DNA from: Volvox africanus
Lineage: Eukaryota; Chlorophyta; Chlorophyceae; Chlamydomonadales; Volvocaceae
Length of the DNA: 64,000 nt
Direction of reading: 5' to 3'
Assembly: GCA_030268105.1 (NCBI GenBank)
Contig: BSDZ01000015.1
Location: forward strand, 3,313,501-3,377,500
The translations under genes and the position numbers were made by a program. This document shows positions 24,101-35,300 of the stretch, piece by piece. Position 1 is the first letter of the stretch. Each line of letters opens with the position of its first letter. The notes under the pieces were generated by a model, which searched no databases, was not told where the DNA came from, and saw only the letters and a list, made by a program, of their open reading frames with translations.

Positions 24101-25185
24101 TTCCGTAACAAACGGACGGCCTCCTTACGCCCGACTAGCTCTGGTTCGATTCGCGCGGCCATTGCGGTCACAGCGAAATTAACCATAGGCACCGCCTCAG
24201 TTTCGCCCTCCTTGGGTGTGACATATTCGAACGACAGGAAAGGTACCTTAATCGACAGAGTACCCTTGCACATATGCAGGGTTGCGGTCTCCATGTCGAT
24301 GCGCGCGCGGTACTGTCGTAATGTCGACGACCCCATTATGTACGGTGCAGTCTCTGCTAAGCCCTGCAGCACGTACGGCCGGGTCACAACACGCAAAGGG
24401 CCTATCGATAGGCTAAGGGTAATCCTGCCCACGATGGGATGCTTACCCCCGTCAGCAAGGGTAACCTGTGGACAATCAGACGACTCTGGGGACAACCCCA
24501 GCGCATTCACCTCTGCGACAGAGATGAAGTCGTCGCTGGCACCGGTGTCAACAAGTGCCTTCAGAGTACGGCCATTCAAACCGATCTGAACCACAGGGAC
24601 ACGGTTATCTACGAGCGACTGCCCAGCAGACAACGTCAGTGCACTTAAGGCGGGTCCGTAACCAACGGCACCCCCATCAGGAGCTTCGTACCAAACGTCA
24701 ACCGAGTAGGATAGGTGTGGCCACGGAGCCAACGTACCCTCCCGATCCACACCATTAAACAAAACGGTGCCCGGCTCGAACCGGTGGACATGCCGCATAT
24801 CCCTTAACGATGCCTCTGCCTTGCGCCGACAGAAAGCGGGGAGTAAAACACATGCGGCAGTGCCTGGATATTGACGCCTACACCTCCTGTATATGGCCAA
24901 CTGTTCCGACATCTCACGCAGAGACGAGGGGATGAACAAAACCACGTGGTTGGACAGATCGATAGACGACAGGGGACGGCGAGGTGTAAACAAATTACAC
25001 AACGGGTCGAAGCAGAGAAGTCCCGTGCGTCCGTCAAGCGTGATGCGTCGCGCAATGACTCGCTCGATGTGTCCAAGTACACAAGGCAACAATGCCTTAA
25101 CGGCTGGCCGTAAGGATGACCACCGACCACGCGTTAGTTCAGAAATCCCAGGTGGTGCCCCCTCCGCAGGAACCCGGGCAAGCCC
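21124..25185 (-). CDS. Gypsy copy 1 pol: MT-like, protease, RT, RNase H, integrase, chromodomain
   Basis: Pol follows gag in the same frame after a UAG at 25186-25188. Numbering from the gag Met, order is: an N-terminal domain of about 120 residues resembling the degenerate methyltransferase-like module of some algal retroelements (FDPLCNLF ... HVVLFIPSS ... TAACVLLP ... GTVLFNG); protease with DTGA at 625; RT with [19 protein letters not shown] and catalytic YLDD at 987-990; RNase H ([20 protein letters not shown]); an HHCC zinc finger (GHPGSKR ... CSLCQRNK); integrase core with D1403, D1464 and E1500, i.e. D,D35E; and a C-terminal chromodomain ([18 protein letters not shown]). The first usable ATG in this frame is well inside pol, so independent initiation is unlikely. 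It makes the cDNA and integrates it. The chromodomain probably steers insertion to heterochromatin. Confidence 0.96.
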   Translation of the reverse strand, partial: GLARVPAEGAPPGISELTRGRWSSLRPAVKALLPCVLGHIERVIARRITLDGRTGLLCFDPLCNLFTPRRPLSSIDLSNHVVLFIPSSLREMSEQLAIYRRCRRQYPGTAACVLLPAFCRRKAEASLRDMRHVHRFEPGTVLFNGVDREGTLAPWPHLSYSVDVWYEAPDGGAVGYGPALSALTLSAGQSLVDNRVPVVQIGLNGRTLKALVDTGASDDFISVAEVNALGLSPESSDCPQVTLADGGKHPIVGRITLSLSIGPLRVVTRPYVLQGLAETAPYIMGSSTLRQYRARIDMETATLHMCKGTLSIKVPFLSFEYVTPKEGETEAVPMVNFAVTAMAARIEPELVGRKEAVRLLRKGAHGLLLRPRVSCCVTTAQISADPEVEALLSQYEDVFKDIPGLPPMRPVDHTIPLMPGAQPTARPMYRLSPLELDEVKRQVTDLLAKGMIRPSTSPYSAPILFVGKKDGTLRMCIDYRGLNANTVKNRYPLPRVDDLLDKLKGSAYFSSIDLQQGYNQIRIAASDIPKTAFRTPFGHFEYTVLSFGLTNAPATFQAVMDRMFRPFIDRFVVCYLDDILVYSKTREEHLEHLRLVLDVMRREQLFAKRAKCFWAQPQVEYLGHIVSATGVKMDPRKVAVVHDWPAPQNLTELRKFLGLTNYFRKFIEKYSIIAAPLTNLTRKGVFVSLESWTSQCQRAFEELKRIIAEDVTLAFPDYSLPFRVEVVSDASIFGSGAVLLQEGRPIAFTSKKFSGAEIRYTTGEQELLAVLHALKEWRCYLEGRPFTLKTDHKPLTFLQSVPTLNRRQARWMEYLARFNCTWEYISGKLNIADALSRHPSLHAAILAAPVVRPRSEEVPIATDLAERLKAAYNADAWFADPANVENLRKQNGLWLRTEGAAMQIVVPNDDALRYDILARFHEDPLAGHPGSKRLIDLVQRSFCWPRLAKDAANFVQTCSLCQRNKALSGKGHGLLQPLPVPDAPWESVSMDFVVALPKTEGGYDAVFVMVDRLTKMVHLAPCTSSCTAEQTARLFFDNVVRLHGIPKNVISDRGGQFTSKFWEALCKLVGMRVNLSTAYHPQTDGQTERTNRTLGDMLRNYAGRTPLVWDTYLTAAEFALNNAVNRSTGKSPFFLNYGFHPALPVWHELEVNVPAAKLFAKSFMSRITDAKSCLDAAQQRTTEYYNKSKQDVTFSEGQLVLLSTKNLRSLADGSRKLLPRWIGPYPVMRMVGNVAVELALPADMPIHPTFHVSLVRPYRGTEPVPEPANAPTAIEPVPETWIAGKQKFYDVERVLDYRARRVGRHRRKRTVHEYLVKWTGYTDEHNSWEPARNFSQDMKPLLEEARKRATQAQ

Positions 25186-26421
25186 CTATTTCGGCTGAGG
25201 TACAAACGGCGGCATTAGAGGGCAATCCTTCGTGGAATGATTCTCCGCACACCGTAGACAAACATTGGCCAATTTCCGACGCTCGAATTCGGAACGATTG
25301 CAATTCCATTTTGGCATAAATGTGTCGTCCGTACGAGTACGCTTCGCGTTGGGGTCGGAACGCTGTGCGGCTGCCGACGACGGCGCACCACCACGCTTCC
25401 TGTTCCTAGCTGGGTCCGAGCTCGGACCTGCTCCTACTGTACCACGGACACCCGAGCTAGCGCCCCCGCGCGCCTTGCGTTGCCCGTTGCTGCGTCGCGT
25501 CGCGGCAGTAGGCGTGGGGCGGGTCGCGCCGAGGTCCTGGTCGAGAGCTACAGCTTCCCCAAGCGGATCCTGCACTTGCACGGCATTTGCACGAGGGGCA
25601 GACTTGACTTCTTCCTCGCCGGCAAGGAGTCGTATCTCCGCGCCCTTAGCAAAAGCGACCAACGCGTCATACGACTTGATCTGCGCTCCAACCAAGTCAG
25701 TAGCGCACCATTTAGCCAAAATTTTCGTCAGGCCTCGCCTAAACCAAAAGACACGCTCAGATTCGGTGAGGTCAGCAATGGGAGTCACAAGTGCTTCGAA
25801 GCGTGACTGGTACGCAGGTACATTTTCATCCCGACGCATGTGGTAGCTACCGGCTGCCAAAGCGTTACGAGCTTCCACATCGCGTGCTTGCACCTCAGTA
25901 GCGAATCGTGCGAGCAAAGCGGCGACTAACTCGTCAAAAGTATAGCTGCCCCGGGCGTTGGTCCAATTGCGATACCAGTCCTTCGCTGCGCCCTCGAGGG
26001 TGTTACCAACGAAGAGACACCTGATACCGTCATTATCGCCACCATGAACAGCTTGGAGGTACTTTTTAGCGTCACGCACGTACGCACGAGTTGCATCGGC
26101 TATGCTATGCCCTGGTGTCTTGTCGGTCAGCGAAATACTGAGCCTAGGAACGGGAATCGACAATCTCATCACCTCAGGGATGTCATCATGCCCTCGAGCT
26201 TGAGGTAATGGCAGAACCCTTGGTCCAGCAGTGTGGTCCATATTCGTGTTCACTGCTGAATGCGGCACAATTAAGTGAGCAGGGGTCTGAAGGAAAAGGG
26301 GCTCTTGAGTGGCTCGCACGCCAACAGTCTCAAGGCCTCTATCCGGTGCTCTAGCAGCCACAACAGAATCGGGTTGGCTAGCTAGGCTAGTGTGCGGCGT
26401 ATCGTCGTGTTCCGCGGACAT
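25186..26421 (-). CDS. Gypsy copy 1 gag
   Basis: The ATG at 26421 begins MSAEHDDTPHTSL. The protein has 411 residues, with a retrotransposon-gag capsid region (DAKKYLQAVHGGDNDGIRCLFVGNTLEGAAKDWYRNW) split here only for description, then a basic Gly/Ser/Arg-rich segment and one zinc knuckle CLRCAENHSTKDC (CX2CX3HX4C, one residue shorter than canonical) near 388-400. It ends PPFVPQPK before UAG. A reading frame upstream in another phase (26387-26641) overlaps the start. The stop is followed in frame by pol. Confidence 0.94.
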   Translation of the reverse strand: MSAEHDDTPHTSLASQPDSVVAARAPDRGLETVGVRATQEPLFLQTPAHLIVPHSAVNTNMDHTAGPRVLPLPQARGHDDIPEVMRLSIPVPRLSISLTDKTPGHSIADATRAYVRDAKKYLQAVHGGDNDGIRCLFVGNTLEGAAKDWYRNWTNARGSYTFDELVAALLARFATEVQARDVEARNALAAGSYHMRRDENVPAYQSRFEALVTPIADLTESERVFWFRRGLTKILAKWCATDLVGAQIKSYDALVAFAKGAEIRLLAGEEEVKSAPRANAVQVQDPLGEAVALDQDLGATRPTPTAATRRSNGQRKARGGASSGVRGTVGAGPSSDPARNRKRGGAPSSAAAQRSDPNAKRTRTDDTFMPKWNCNRSEFERRKLANVCLRCAENHSTKDCPLMPPFVPQPK

Positions 26422-26866
26422 GGAGCACGAAACGATACCCTAGTTTTGCGAAATAGAAGCCGACTTCTATCGCAAAGGCAAGAGTACAAAGCGATTCGGT
26501 GAGCCTACCGACAGTACTCTTGAGAAGATTCAGCAAACTCAGCAAGTAATTGCCCAGCTGAGTCCTGATCTCCGTAGTTTGGGCAATGAGAGTCGCCAAC
26601 TGGTCCGGACGAACGCCGGTCTCAGTCGCCGCGGCAAGCAATGCCGGTGCACTGAGATTACCTGCGACTCAGAGCGTACACTTACACAACAAGTGCAGCA
26701 ATCTAAACAAAAGCAATTAAACAATTACAAACCGGAAGCGGCGGCGTCCAAAACGGCGCGGCCTAAGTCTTCGGCAAAAGTATCTAGCGGTCCTCGTGGT
26801 TCGTCGCTGGAACTCGCCATAGAAAGAACCTACTTCCGATTAGACAAAGAGAGACAGTTAGGCAAC
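26422..26866 (-). other. Gypsy copy 1 leader with overlapping upstream ORF
   Basis: This is the untranslated leader between primer-binding site and gag. A frame at 26387-26641 (protein-like, LATLIAQTTEIRTQLGNYLL) overlaps the gag start and is also open in copies 2 and 3, but differences between copies change amino acids freely, so coding is unproven. Confidence 0.4.
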
Positions 26867-26884
26867 GAACCTGTCTCGCTACCA
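26867..26884 (-). promoter_or_regulatory. Gypsy primer-binding site
   Basis: Three bases inside the 5' LTR the minus strand reads TGGTAGCGAGACAGGTTC (TGGTATCGAGACAGGTTC in copies 2 and 3). This resembles the complement of the initiator Met tRNA 3' end (TGGTATCAGAG...AGGTTTCG) with one base missing and a mismatch. The tRNA assignment is tentative. Confidence 0.6.
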
Positions 26885-26887
26885 AAT

Positions 26888-27711
26888 TGTTGTACCTCTC
26901 GTTCGCGTTTGCTCATGAGTATCTGCGCGTCTGGAGACTATCGACACCGATGCGCGAGCACTTGCAAGCACAGCAAGGCAAGCAAGAGCAAACAGAGACA
27001 GCGGAAGACTTCAAGACGAAGAGAGATATAACTTACAGTCTTACGGATCAGAATGATGCAATGGACGAAATCGCCGTCAGCGCCGGAAGCGAGCAATCAT
27101 CACGCGGCGGTGATTAGCGAAGTTCAGGCTTAGCTCGGGCTAAGTAGAATAATGTATAGAAATAGTAAATTAGAACACACGAGTGTTCTCCGGTATCGAA
27201 TGTCTTGTCTAGCTTAGCCGTCCTCGCATCTGTTATACTCGCAGCATCGCAGTGCCGTACGATTCACATTAGGAGGCCGATCCTAGATGTGACAATCCTA
27301 CTGCGTCTAGGCGATGTCTACGCATAACAACGTATAAGCCTTTCCGGCATTCGCATGATGCAAGGGTCCGGATAACGATATCCGGTTGCAGGGCATGCAT
27401 CGCGACAAGTGCGGCGCTCTCAACGTGTGCTTTAATGAAGTAATATTATATCAGATAATATTACTTATCGTTTCGTAGCACGAGCATAATGCGCACTTCA
27501 ATGATTAGGTCATTCATGCATGCTAGGCGGATTTACCATGGTGCGATGTCGCGATGGATAATGACAACATGCCAAATGCATATATAAATGTATGCGAATA
27601 CATTTATATCATGCAGATTCATTCATATATAATGCGTTCATCACAAAAGCACTTCGACTCATAGGATCGCGTCGACCTACGCGTCGACGGGAAATGAACC
27701 GTAGCACAACA
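26888..27711 (-). repeat. Gypsy copy 1, 5' LTR
   Basis: It is 824 bp and nearly identical to 20241-21064. It provides promoter and polyadenylation functions for the element, read on the minus strand. Confidence 0.95.
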
Positions 27712-27716
27712 AGGAT

Positions 27717-30700
27717 TACGCATGGCAATATTTCCATTGTTGCTGCTCGCTGCACTACTGGGCTATATAAATTCATGTCCAGTGCATCCCAAGTTGCCGC
27801 TGACTTCGCCTCCCTTGCTAAGTTCCCGGATGCCCCTACATTCCTGGCGTCTGAGGCCAAGTCGGCATCACTCTGGCACCGACGACTTGGACATTTGGGC
27901 CTCACAAACATGAAGCGGTTGGTGCAAGAGGGGATGGTGAAAGGCTTAGAGGTTACTGATAAGGAATTAAGAGAGTTTGAGGGTCGGAGATGTGAGCCAT
28001 GTATCTTAGGCAAGCATGCTCGTGATCCCTTCCCTGCGTCTGAGGGTAAGACGCAGAAAGCTTTGCAACTGCTGCACTTGGATGTGTGTGGGCCTTTGCC
28101 CCTGTCTTCATGTGGTTACAAGTATTTCGTGACCATGCTTGATGACTATACTGGAGCATCACTTGTGCAGCCCATTAAGGAAAAGTCAGATGTTGCTAAC
28201 TTTATGGAGCGAGCAATCACCATGCTGCAGGTGCAAAGCAACGGCACATTGCAGTGTATCCGTACAGATGGTGGAGGCGAGTTTGTTAATCGCCAGGTTC
28301 AGTCGTACTGTGCTTCGAATGGTGTACGACACCAGTTGTCCGCGCCGTACACCCCCCAGCAGAACGGCAAGGCTGAGAGGCTAAACCGTACCTTGCTGGA
28401 TAAGGTTAGGGCCATGTTGGCTGAGTCTGCTGTACCAAAGGAGTATTGGCATGAGGCGTTGATGGTCGCGAATTTTGTGCGCAATCGTTCACCAGTAGCG
28501 GGGAAGCCTAAAACCCCATATGAACTTTTAACTGGTGTGGTGCCAGATGTTTCGCTACTGCGTGTGTTTGGCTGTGTTGCTTACGCGCATGTGCCTAAGG
28601 GCAAGTGTGACAAGCTAGATTCAAGGGCGCAGAAGGGCACATTCCTTGGATATGAGGCCAACTCCAAGGCATACCGCATTCTGTTGGGAGACGGGCGTAT
28701 CCAGATCACACGTGATGTGTTCCTTGAGGATCAGTTTGCTTTTAGTAATCATGTTCGGCCAGAGTTGGAGGTGTTTAGCATCAGGGATGGTCCATCAGTC
28801 CCTGTTGCTGGTGCCGCTGCGGGAAATGCAGGACAGGCCGGCGGGGCTGGTGTGGTTGATGCAGGTGTCCCTGCTGCTACTCACGCTGCTGGTGCCCCCG
28901 CGGGAAATGCGGGTGTGGCCGGCGTGGGTGCTACAGGTGGTGCTCCCGTCATTCCTGCTGCTGGTGCCCCCGCGGGAGATGCGGGTGTGGCGGGCATGGA
29001 TGACGGTGAGGTCCCTCCTTTAATGGAGGATGATGATGAAGGGGAGGAAGAAGATTATGGCATGTCAGAGACGGAAGGTGGTGGCGACTATGGCGACGAT
29101 GCTGGTGGTGATGTAGCCAGCAGTTCTGGCTCAGAAACGGGACAGGGCTCTAGTGGACATACTGGGGAGTCTGGTAACCTGGATCCAACCCCACCTCGTC
29201 CAATTCGTCAGAGGAAGCCACCCGGATGGCAGAAGGACTATGCCATGCTAGCTTCGGAACTGGAGATGGAGGAGCCTAAAAGTCTGGAAGAGGCTCAGTC
29301 CCGTGTAGATTGGCCGCAGTGGAAGGCGGCAATGGATGAGGAAATGGCATCACTTCAAGAAAATCGCACGTGGGAGCTGGAGGAGATTCCCATGGGTGCG
29401 CGGAAAATTGGGCTAAAATGGGTTTTCAAGTTAAAGCGTGATGCTGATGGAAATGTTGAGCGGTATAAGGCTCGCCTGGTTGCAAAAGGATTTACTCAAA
29501 AGGAAGGAGTTGATTTTGGGGAGGTTTTCGCCCCTGTTGGGAAGTATGCCAGCTTTCGTGCTTTGCTGGCTGTCGCTGCAGATCGTGATCTTGAGCTTCA
29601 TCAGCTTGACATCAAGACTGCGTTCTTGCACGGTGAGCTAAAAGAGGAAGTGTACACTGAGCAGCCGCCTGGTTATAATTTAGGTGGTTCTAATGTAGTG
29701 TGCAAGTTACGTCGGGCTTTGTACGGCCTTCGCCAGGCCCCTCGTGCCTGGTATATTCGTTTGCGCAAGGAGCTGGAGAGCATGGGTTTCAAGCCATCTC
29801 TGGCTGACCCTGGCTTATTTGTGAAGATTGAAAATGGTGAACCAGTCTACGTTCTTGTTTACGTTGATGATTTGCTGTTGGCGTGTAAGTCTATGGCAGT
29901 GATTGGGCAAGTGAAGGCCCAGCTGTTACGTGCGTTTGCAATGCGAGATCTGGGGGAGACCCGGTTTTATCTGGGTTTTGAAATTGAGCGCGACCGGACT
30001 GCCCGGACCATCTCAGTCACTCAAAGGCGGTATATCTCAAACATCTTGGAGAAGTTTGGGATGAAGGGGGCAAACTCGCGTTCCACCCCTATGGACGCGA
30101 ATTTGCACCTAACGGCAGAAGGTGATCCACTTGACACATCCGTTCATCCGTACAGTGAGGTAGTTGGAAGCCTACTGTATTTGGCCGTCTGCTCACGGCC
30201 TGATATTTCTTTTGTGGTTGGTTCAATGGCAAGGTTCATGGCAAAGCCAACTATCAACCACTGGAACGCAGCAAAGGGTGTGCTGCGGTACTTGAAGGGA
30301 ACACAGGGTCTAGGAATTAAGTTTGGTGGTGGAGCCCATGTCCAGGGCTACTGTGATTCGGATCTGGCGGGAGCTGAGGGCCGCCGATCAACCACAGGCT
30401 TTGTATATTTACTAAACGGAGGAGCCATAGTTTGGTCGTCGAAGCTTCAGCCTACCGTGGCTACATCTACAGCGGAGGCCAAGTACATGGCGACTGCAGC
30501 GTCTATTAAGGACGCACTGTGGCTGTGTCACTTGTTGCACGATTTGGGTGTTCCCGTGGGCGTGGTTCCAATGAAGTGTGATAGCACTGCATGCATTGCG
30601 ATGCTAGAAAGCCCAATGTCCACGGCTCGCACAAAGCACCTGGACATCTGCCATCATTTTGCACGGGAGCGCATTGAGCGGGGTGAAATCCGCATGGTTC

Positions 30701-30795
30701 ATTGCTCCACTGCGGAGCAGTTGGCGGATATGTTCACTAAATCCCTACCTAAGGGGAAGTTTAAGTTTTGTGTGGCAGGGATAGGTCTGAGGTAG
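27717..30795 (+). CDS. Copia integrase-RT-RNase H part of polyprotein (3' portion after insertion)
   Basis: The frame continues that broken at 20240, starting TITHGNIS-like at the junction. Domains are: GAG-pre-integrase zinc finger (LWHRRLGHLG ... CEPCILGKH); integrase core (LDVCGPL, TMLDDYTG, TDGGGEF, QQNGKAERLNRT); an Ala/Gly-rich repeat linker (AGAPAGNAGVAG, AGAPAGDAGVAG) followed by an acidic stretch; copia RT (VFKLKRDADGNVERYKARL ... LDIKTAFLHGEL) with YVDD near residue 1155 of the joined numbering; and RNase H (GYCDSDLAG ... TSTAEAKYMA ... KHLDI), ending ...FCVAGIGLR before a TAG stop at 30793-30795. The joined reading frame would be 1465 codons plus stop. Here the 3' part lacks its own start. 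Confidence 0.93.
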
Positions 30796-31006
30796 TTTTC
30801 CTGATTGACACTACGTGGGAGGTAGATTCGTTTTACCACTCTAGATCCGCGTGGGAGTTTTTTCAAAGGCTTCTATTTTTCTATCGGTCACCAACGTTGC
30901 GCCTCGTCGTCGCAGTTGAGTTTTAATGTTTGAAGTCAGATGCAATTGTTAGCAAATGTCACGTCTTATGCTTGCAGTGCGTACGGGAAGTCTGCCCGCG
31001 TGGGAG

Positions 31007-31289
31007 TGTTGTAATATTCGGTCAGACTTCTTCATGTGTTCAATGGTTGAACGTATTGTCAGGAACGTACTGCGGCTGATTTTCAAATGTGAAGGGTCTT
31101 ATGTACGATCCTTCACCAAGTCGCTATTTATTCCCCGAAGCTGACATGCTTCTTTAGCTGTTTGTAACGATCTATTGCTTGCCCGGACTTTGGAGTGTCC
31201 TTGTGGCTGGAGGCATAGTGGCAGCTCGCTTCTCCAGCTTGTGCTGAACTGGACTTTTCTCAACTGTTGCGACGACAGTTTTCACAACA
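31007..31289 (+). repeat. Copia 3' LTR
   Basis: It is 283 bp, preceded by the GCGTGGGAG purine tract and followed by the CTAGT target duplication. Confidence 0.95.
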
Positions 31290-31474
31290 CTAGTAAGGCT
31301 CATCAAATGGTCCATCGGGGATGGAAACACTTTCCTCTGTAATTTATTTTTATCCTTAAAAACAATTATTGTTAATATAAATAATAATATATTGTTATGA
31401 TTCTTATGATAATGATTAATGTGGTTGTTATGACCATGATTATTATGATATCATTATTGTACGCGGTTCGCACG

Positions 31475-32298
31475 TGTTGTACCTCTCGTTCGCGTTTGCT
31501 CATAAGTATCTGCACGTCTGGAGACTATCGACACCGATGCGCGAGCACTTGCAAGTACAGCAAGGCAAGCGAGAGCAAACAGAGACAGCGGAAGACTTCA
31601 AGACGAAGAGAGATATAACTTACGGTCTTACAGATCGGAATGATGCAATGGACGAAATCGCCGTCAGCGCCGGAAGCAAGCAATCATCACGCGGCGGTGA
31701 TTAGCGAAGTTCAGGCTTAGCTCGGGCTAAGTAGAATATCGTATAGCAATAATAGTGTAGAACACACCAGTGTTCTCCGGTATCGAATGTCTTGTCTAGC
31801 TTAGCCGTCCTCGCATCTGTTATACTCGCAGCATCGCAGTGCCGTACGATTCACATTAGGAGGCCGATCCTAGATGTGACAACCCTACTGCGTATGGGCG
31901 ATGTCTACTCGTAACAACGTATAAGCCTTTCCAGCATTCGCATGATGCAAGGGTCCGGATAACGATATCCGGTTGCAGGGCATGTATCGCGACAAGTGCG
32001 GCACTCTCAACGTGTGCTTTAATGAAGTAATATTATATCAGATAATATTACTTATCGTTTCATAGCACGAGCATAATGCGCACTTCAATGATTCGGTCAT
32101 TCATGCATGCTAGGCGGATTTGCCATGATGCGATGTCGCGATGGATAATGATAACATGCCAGATGCATATATAAATATATGCGAATACATTTATATCATG
32201 CAGATTCATTCATATGTAATGCGTTCATCACAAAAGCACTTCGCCTCGTAGGATCGCGTCGACCTACGCGTCGGCGGGAAATGAACCGTAGCACAACA
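31475..32298 (-). repeat. Gypsy copy 2, 3' LTR
   Basis: It is 824 bp, TGTTGTACC to CACAACA. The loop of the GAACAC/GTGTTC hairpin differs from copies 1 and 3 (ACCA instead of ACGA). Confidence 0.94.
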
Positions 32299-32357
32299 AT
32301 TATCCCCCCTCCCGTATGCAGCGTCCTCGCTGCATCATACAGCATCGACTGCAGGGG

Positions 32358-35300
32358 TCATTGGGCTTGCGTGGCACGTTTGCGGGCTTCTTCGAGCAGG
32401 GGTTTCATGTCCTGTGAGAAGTTGCGTGCCGGTTCCCATGAGTTGTGCTCGTCGGTATACCCTGTCCACTTAACCAAGTACTCGTGTACTGTTCGCTTAC
32501 GTCGGTGTCGGCCCACACGACGCGCGCGATAATCTAACACCCGCTCCACATCGTAAAACTTCTGTTTACCAGCGATCCAGGTCTCGGGAACTGGTTCGAT
32601 CGCTGCGGGGGCGTTAGCAGGCTCAGGGACGGGTTCCGTACTACGATACGGACGAACAAGCGATACGTGAAACGTGGGGTGAATGGTCATATCAGTGGGC
32701 AATGCAAGCTCCACAGCCACATTCCCAACCATGCGCACGACAGGATACGGACCAATCCAGCGGGGTAAGAGTTTTCGGGATCCGTCGGCCAAGGAACGCA
32801 AGTTCTTGGTGCTTAGCAACACGAGTTGCCCTTCCGAAAACGTCACATCTTGCTTAGATTTGTTGTAGTATTCTGTCGTTCGTTGCTGCGCCGCGTCCAA
32901 ACACGACTTCGCGTCTGTGATTCGGGACATAAAAGACTTGGCAAAAAGTTTAGCAGCAGGCACATTCACTTCCAACTCACGCCACACGGGTAGCGCGGGA
33001 TGAAATCCGTAGTTAAGAAAGAACGGACTTTTGCCTGTAGAGCGGTTAACAGCATTGTTAAGCGCGAATTCTGCCGCAGTCAAATACGTATCCCAAACGA
33101 GTGGTGTGCGACCAGCATAATTGCGCAACATATCACCCAACGTGCGGTTTGTGCGTTCGGTTTGACCATCAGTCTGCGGGTGATACGCCGTGCTCAGGTT
33201 GACGCGCATGCCAACTAGTTTGCAGAGCGCTTCCCAAAACTTAGACGTGAACTGTCCACCGCGGTCCGAGATCACATTTTTGGGAATCCCGTGTAACCGA
33301 ACCACATTATCGAAAAACAAACGTGCGGTTTGCTCAGCCGTGCAGGATGATGTGCATGGTGCTAGGTGAACCATCTTAGTCAGACGATCGACCATTACGA
33401 ACACCGCATCGTATCCCCCCTCAGTTTTGGGCAGCGCGACTACGAAGTCCATGGAAACACTTTCCCAAGGCGCATCCGGGACAGGCAACGGTTGCAACAA
33501 CCCATGGCCCTTACCGGACAAAGCCTTATTGCGCTGGCACAGACTGCATGTCTGGACGAAGTTCGCCGCATCCTTAGCCAAACGAGGCCAACAAAAGGAA
33601 CGTTGCACCAAGTCGATCAATCGCTTGCTACCAGGGTGTCCTGCTAACGGGTCCTCGTGGAACCGCGCAAGGATGTCGTAGCGTAGCGCGTCGTCGTTCG
33701 GAACGACGATTTGCGTAGCTGCACCCTCCGTCCTTAGCCAAAGGCCATTCTGCTTGCGAAGGTTTTCTACATTAGCCGGGTCCGCGAACCAGGCGTCTGC
33801 GTTGTAGGCAACCTTCAACCGCTCCGCGAGGTCCGTCGCGATCGGTACCTCCTCGCTACGCGGCCGCACGACGGGCGCTGCCAAAATTGCAGCGTGTAGC
33901 GACGGATGTCGACTGAGAGCATCGGCAATATTCAATTTACCAGAAATATACTCCCAGGTGCAGTTGAACCTAGCTAGATATTCCATCCACCTAGCTTGAC
34001 GGCGGTTCAACGTCGGAACGCTTTGCAAAAACGTTAGGGGCTTGTGGTCAGTCTTTAAAGTAAACGGGCGTCCCTCGAGGTAACAGCGCCATTCCTTTAA
34101 AGCATGCAGCACGGCCAGAAGCTCCTGTTCCCCGGTGGTGTAGCGAATTTCCGCACCAGAAAACTTCTTACTCGTGAAGGCGATTGGTCGCCCTTCCTGT
34201 AACAATACAGCGCCGCTTCCAAATATTGAGGCATCAGACACTACCTCAACACGAAATGGCAACGAATAATCAGGGAATGCAAGGGTGACATCTTCAGCAA
34301 CGATTCGTTTGAGCTCTTCGAATGCCCGCTGGCATTGCGACGTCCACGACTCGAGCGAAACGAAAACGCCTTTGCGAGTTAAGTTAGTAAGCGGGGCCGC
34401 AATGATGGAATATTTTTCAATGAACTTCCGGAAATAATTGGTCAAGCCAAGGAACTTACGCAGCTCCGTGAGGTTCTGAGGCGCGGGCCAATCGCGAACC
34501 ACAGCGACCTTCCGCGGGTCCATCTTCACACCCGTGGCCGACACAATGTGGCCCAAATATTCCACCTGAGGCTGCGCCCAAAAACATTTGGCGCGTTTAG
34601 CAAACAATTGCTCCCGCCTCATAACGTCGAGCACAAGCCGCAGATGCTCCAAGTGCTCCTCGCGCGTCTTAGAATATACCAAGATGTCATCCAGGTAGCA
34701 AACAACGAACCTGTCGATAAACGGCCTAAACATTCGGTCCATAACCGCCTGAAACGTCGCAGGGGCATTAGTCAAACCAAATGATAGGACCGTATACTCA
34801 AAGTGACCGAAGGGCGTCCGAAAAGCGGTTTTCGGGATATCAGAGGCAGCGATGCGAATCTGATTGTAGCCCTGTTGTAAGTCAATTGAGGAAAAATAAG
34901 CCGAGCCCTTCAGCTTATCCAACAGGTCGTCAACGCGTGGCAAAGGGTAGCGATTTTTCACCGTATTCGCATTTAACCCCCGGTAATCAATGCACATGCG
35001 CAAGGTCCCATCCTTCTTACCGACAAACAAAATCGGTGCAGAAAACGGGGATGTGCTGGGGCGTATCATACCCTTCGCGAGCAAATCCGTCACCTGGCGC
35101 TTCACCTCGTCCAGCTCCAATGGACTCAACCTGTACATTGGCCGGGCCGTAGGCTGCGCTCCAGGCATGAGAGGGATTGTGTGATCAACAGGACGCATAG
35201 GTGGTAGGCCAGGGATATCTTTAAAGACGTCCTCATACTGCGACAGTAGGGCCTCAACCTCAGGATCCGCAGAAATCTGCGCGGTGGTGACACAACAGCT

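Larger units (their letters stand above)
20241..27711 (-). mobile_element. Ty3/gypsy chromovirus family A, copy 1 (full length)
   Basis: Two 824-bp LTRs (20241-21064 and 26888-27711) differ at about two positions by eye and begin TGTTGTACCTCTC and end ACCGTAGCACAACA. A perfect 5-bp duplication AGGAT lies at 20236-20240 and 27712-27716. On the minus strand the order is 5' LTR, primer-binding site, leader, gag, UAG, pol (protease, RT, RNase H, integrase, chromodomain), polypurine tract, 3' LTR. All frames are intact, so this copy appears potentially autonomous and very young. It is inserted into a copia element. Confidence 0.97.
18546..31289 (+). mobile_element. Ty1/copia LTR retrotransposon, interrupted by gypsy copy 1
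   Basis: Both 283-bp LTRs begin TGTTGT and end TTTTCACAACA, differ by about two bases by eye, and are flanked by the 5-bp duplication CTAGT (18541-18545 and 31290-31294). Internal order is primer-binding site, one gag-pol frame, and a purine-rich tract GCGTGGGAG just before the 3' LTR. A 7471-bp gypsy element in opposite orientation (20241-27711) plus its AGGAT duplication sits in the protease/integrase junction. Without the insertion the remaining element is about 5.27 kb, normal for copia. Near-identical LTRs and an undamaged frame indicate recent activity before interruption. Confidence 0.95.

Noticed and set aside
25186..25188. Reassignment of UAG to an amino acid in the host
   Set aside because: UAG ends the copia polyprotein (30793-30795) and the duplicated IGSG tail exons (3878-3880, 7742-7744) at natural positions, so UAG appears to be a normal stop here.
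24050..25846. Long plus-strand frames (up to 193 codons) opposite gag and pol, repeated at 35.3-37.1 and 45.5-47.3 kb
   Set aside because: They are antisense shadows of conserved gag-pol frames and show no domains of their own.
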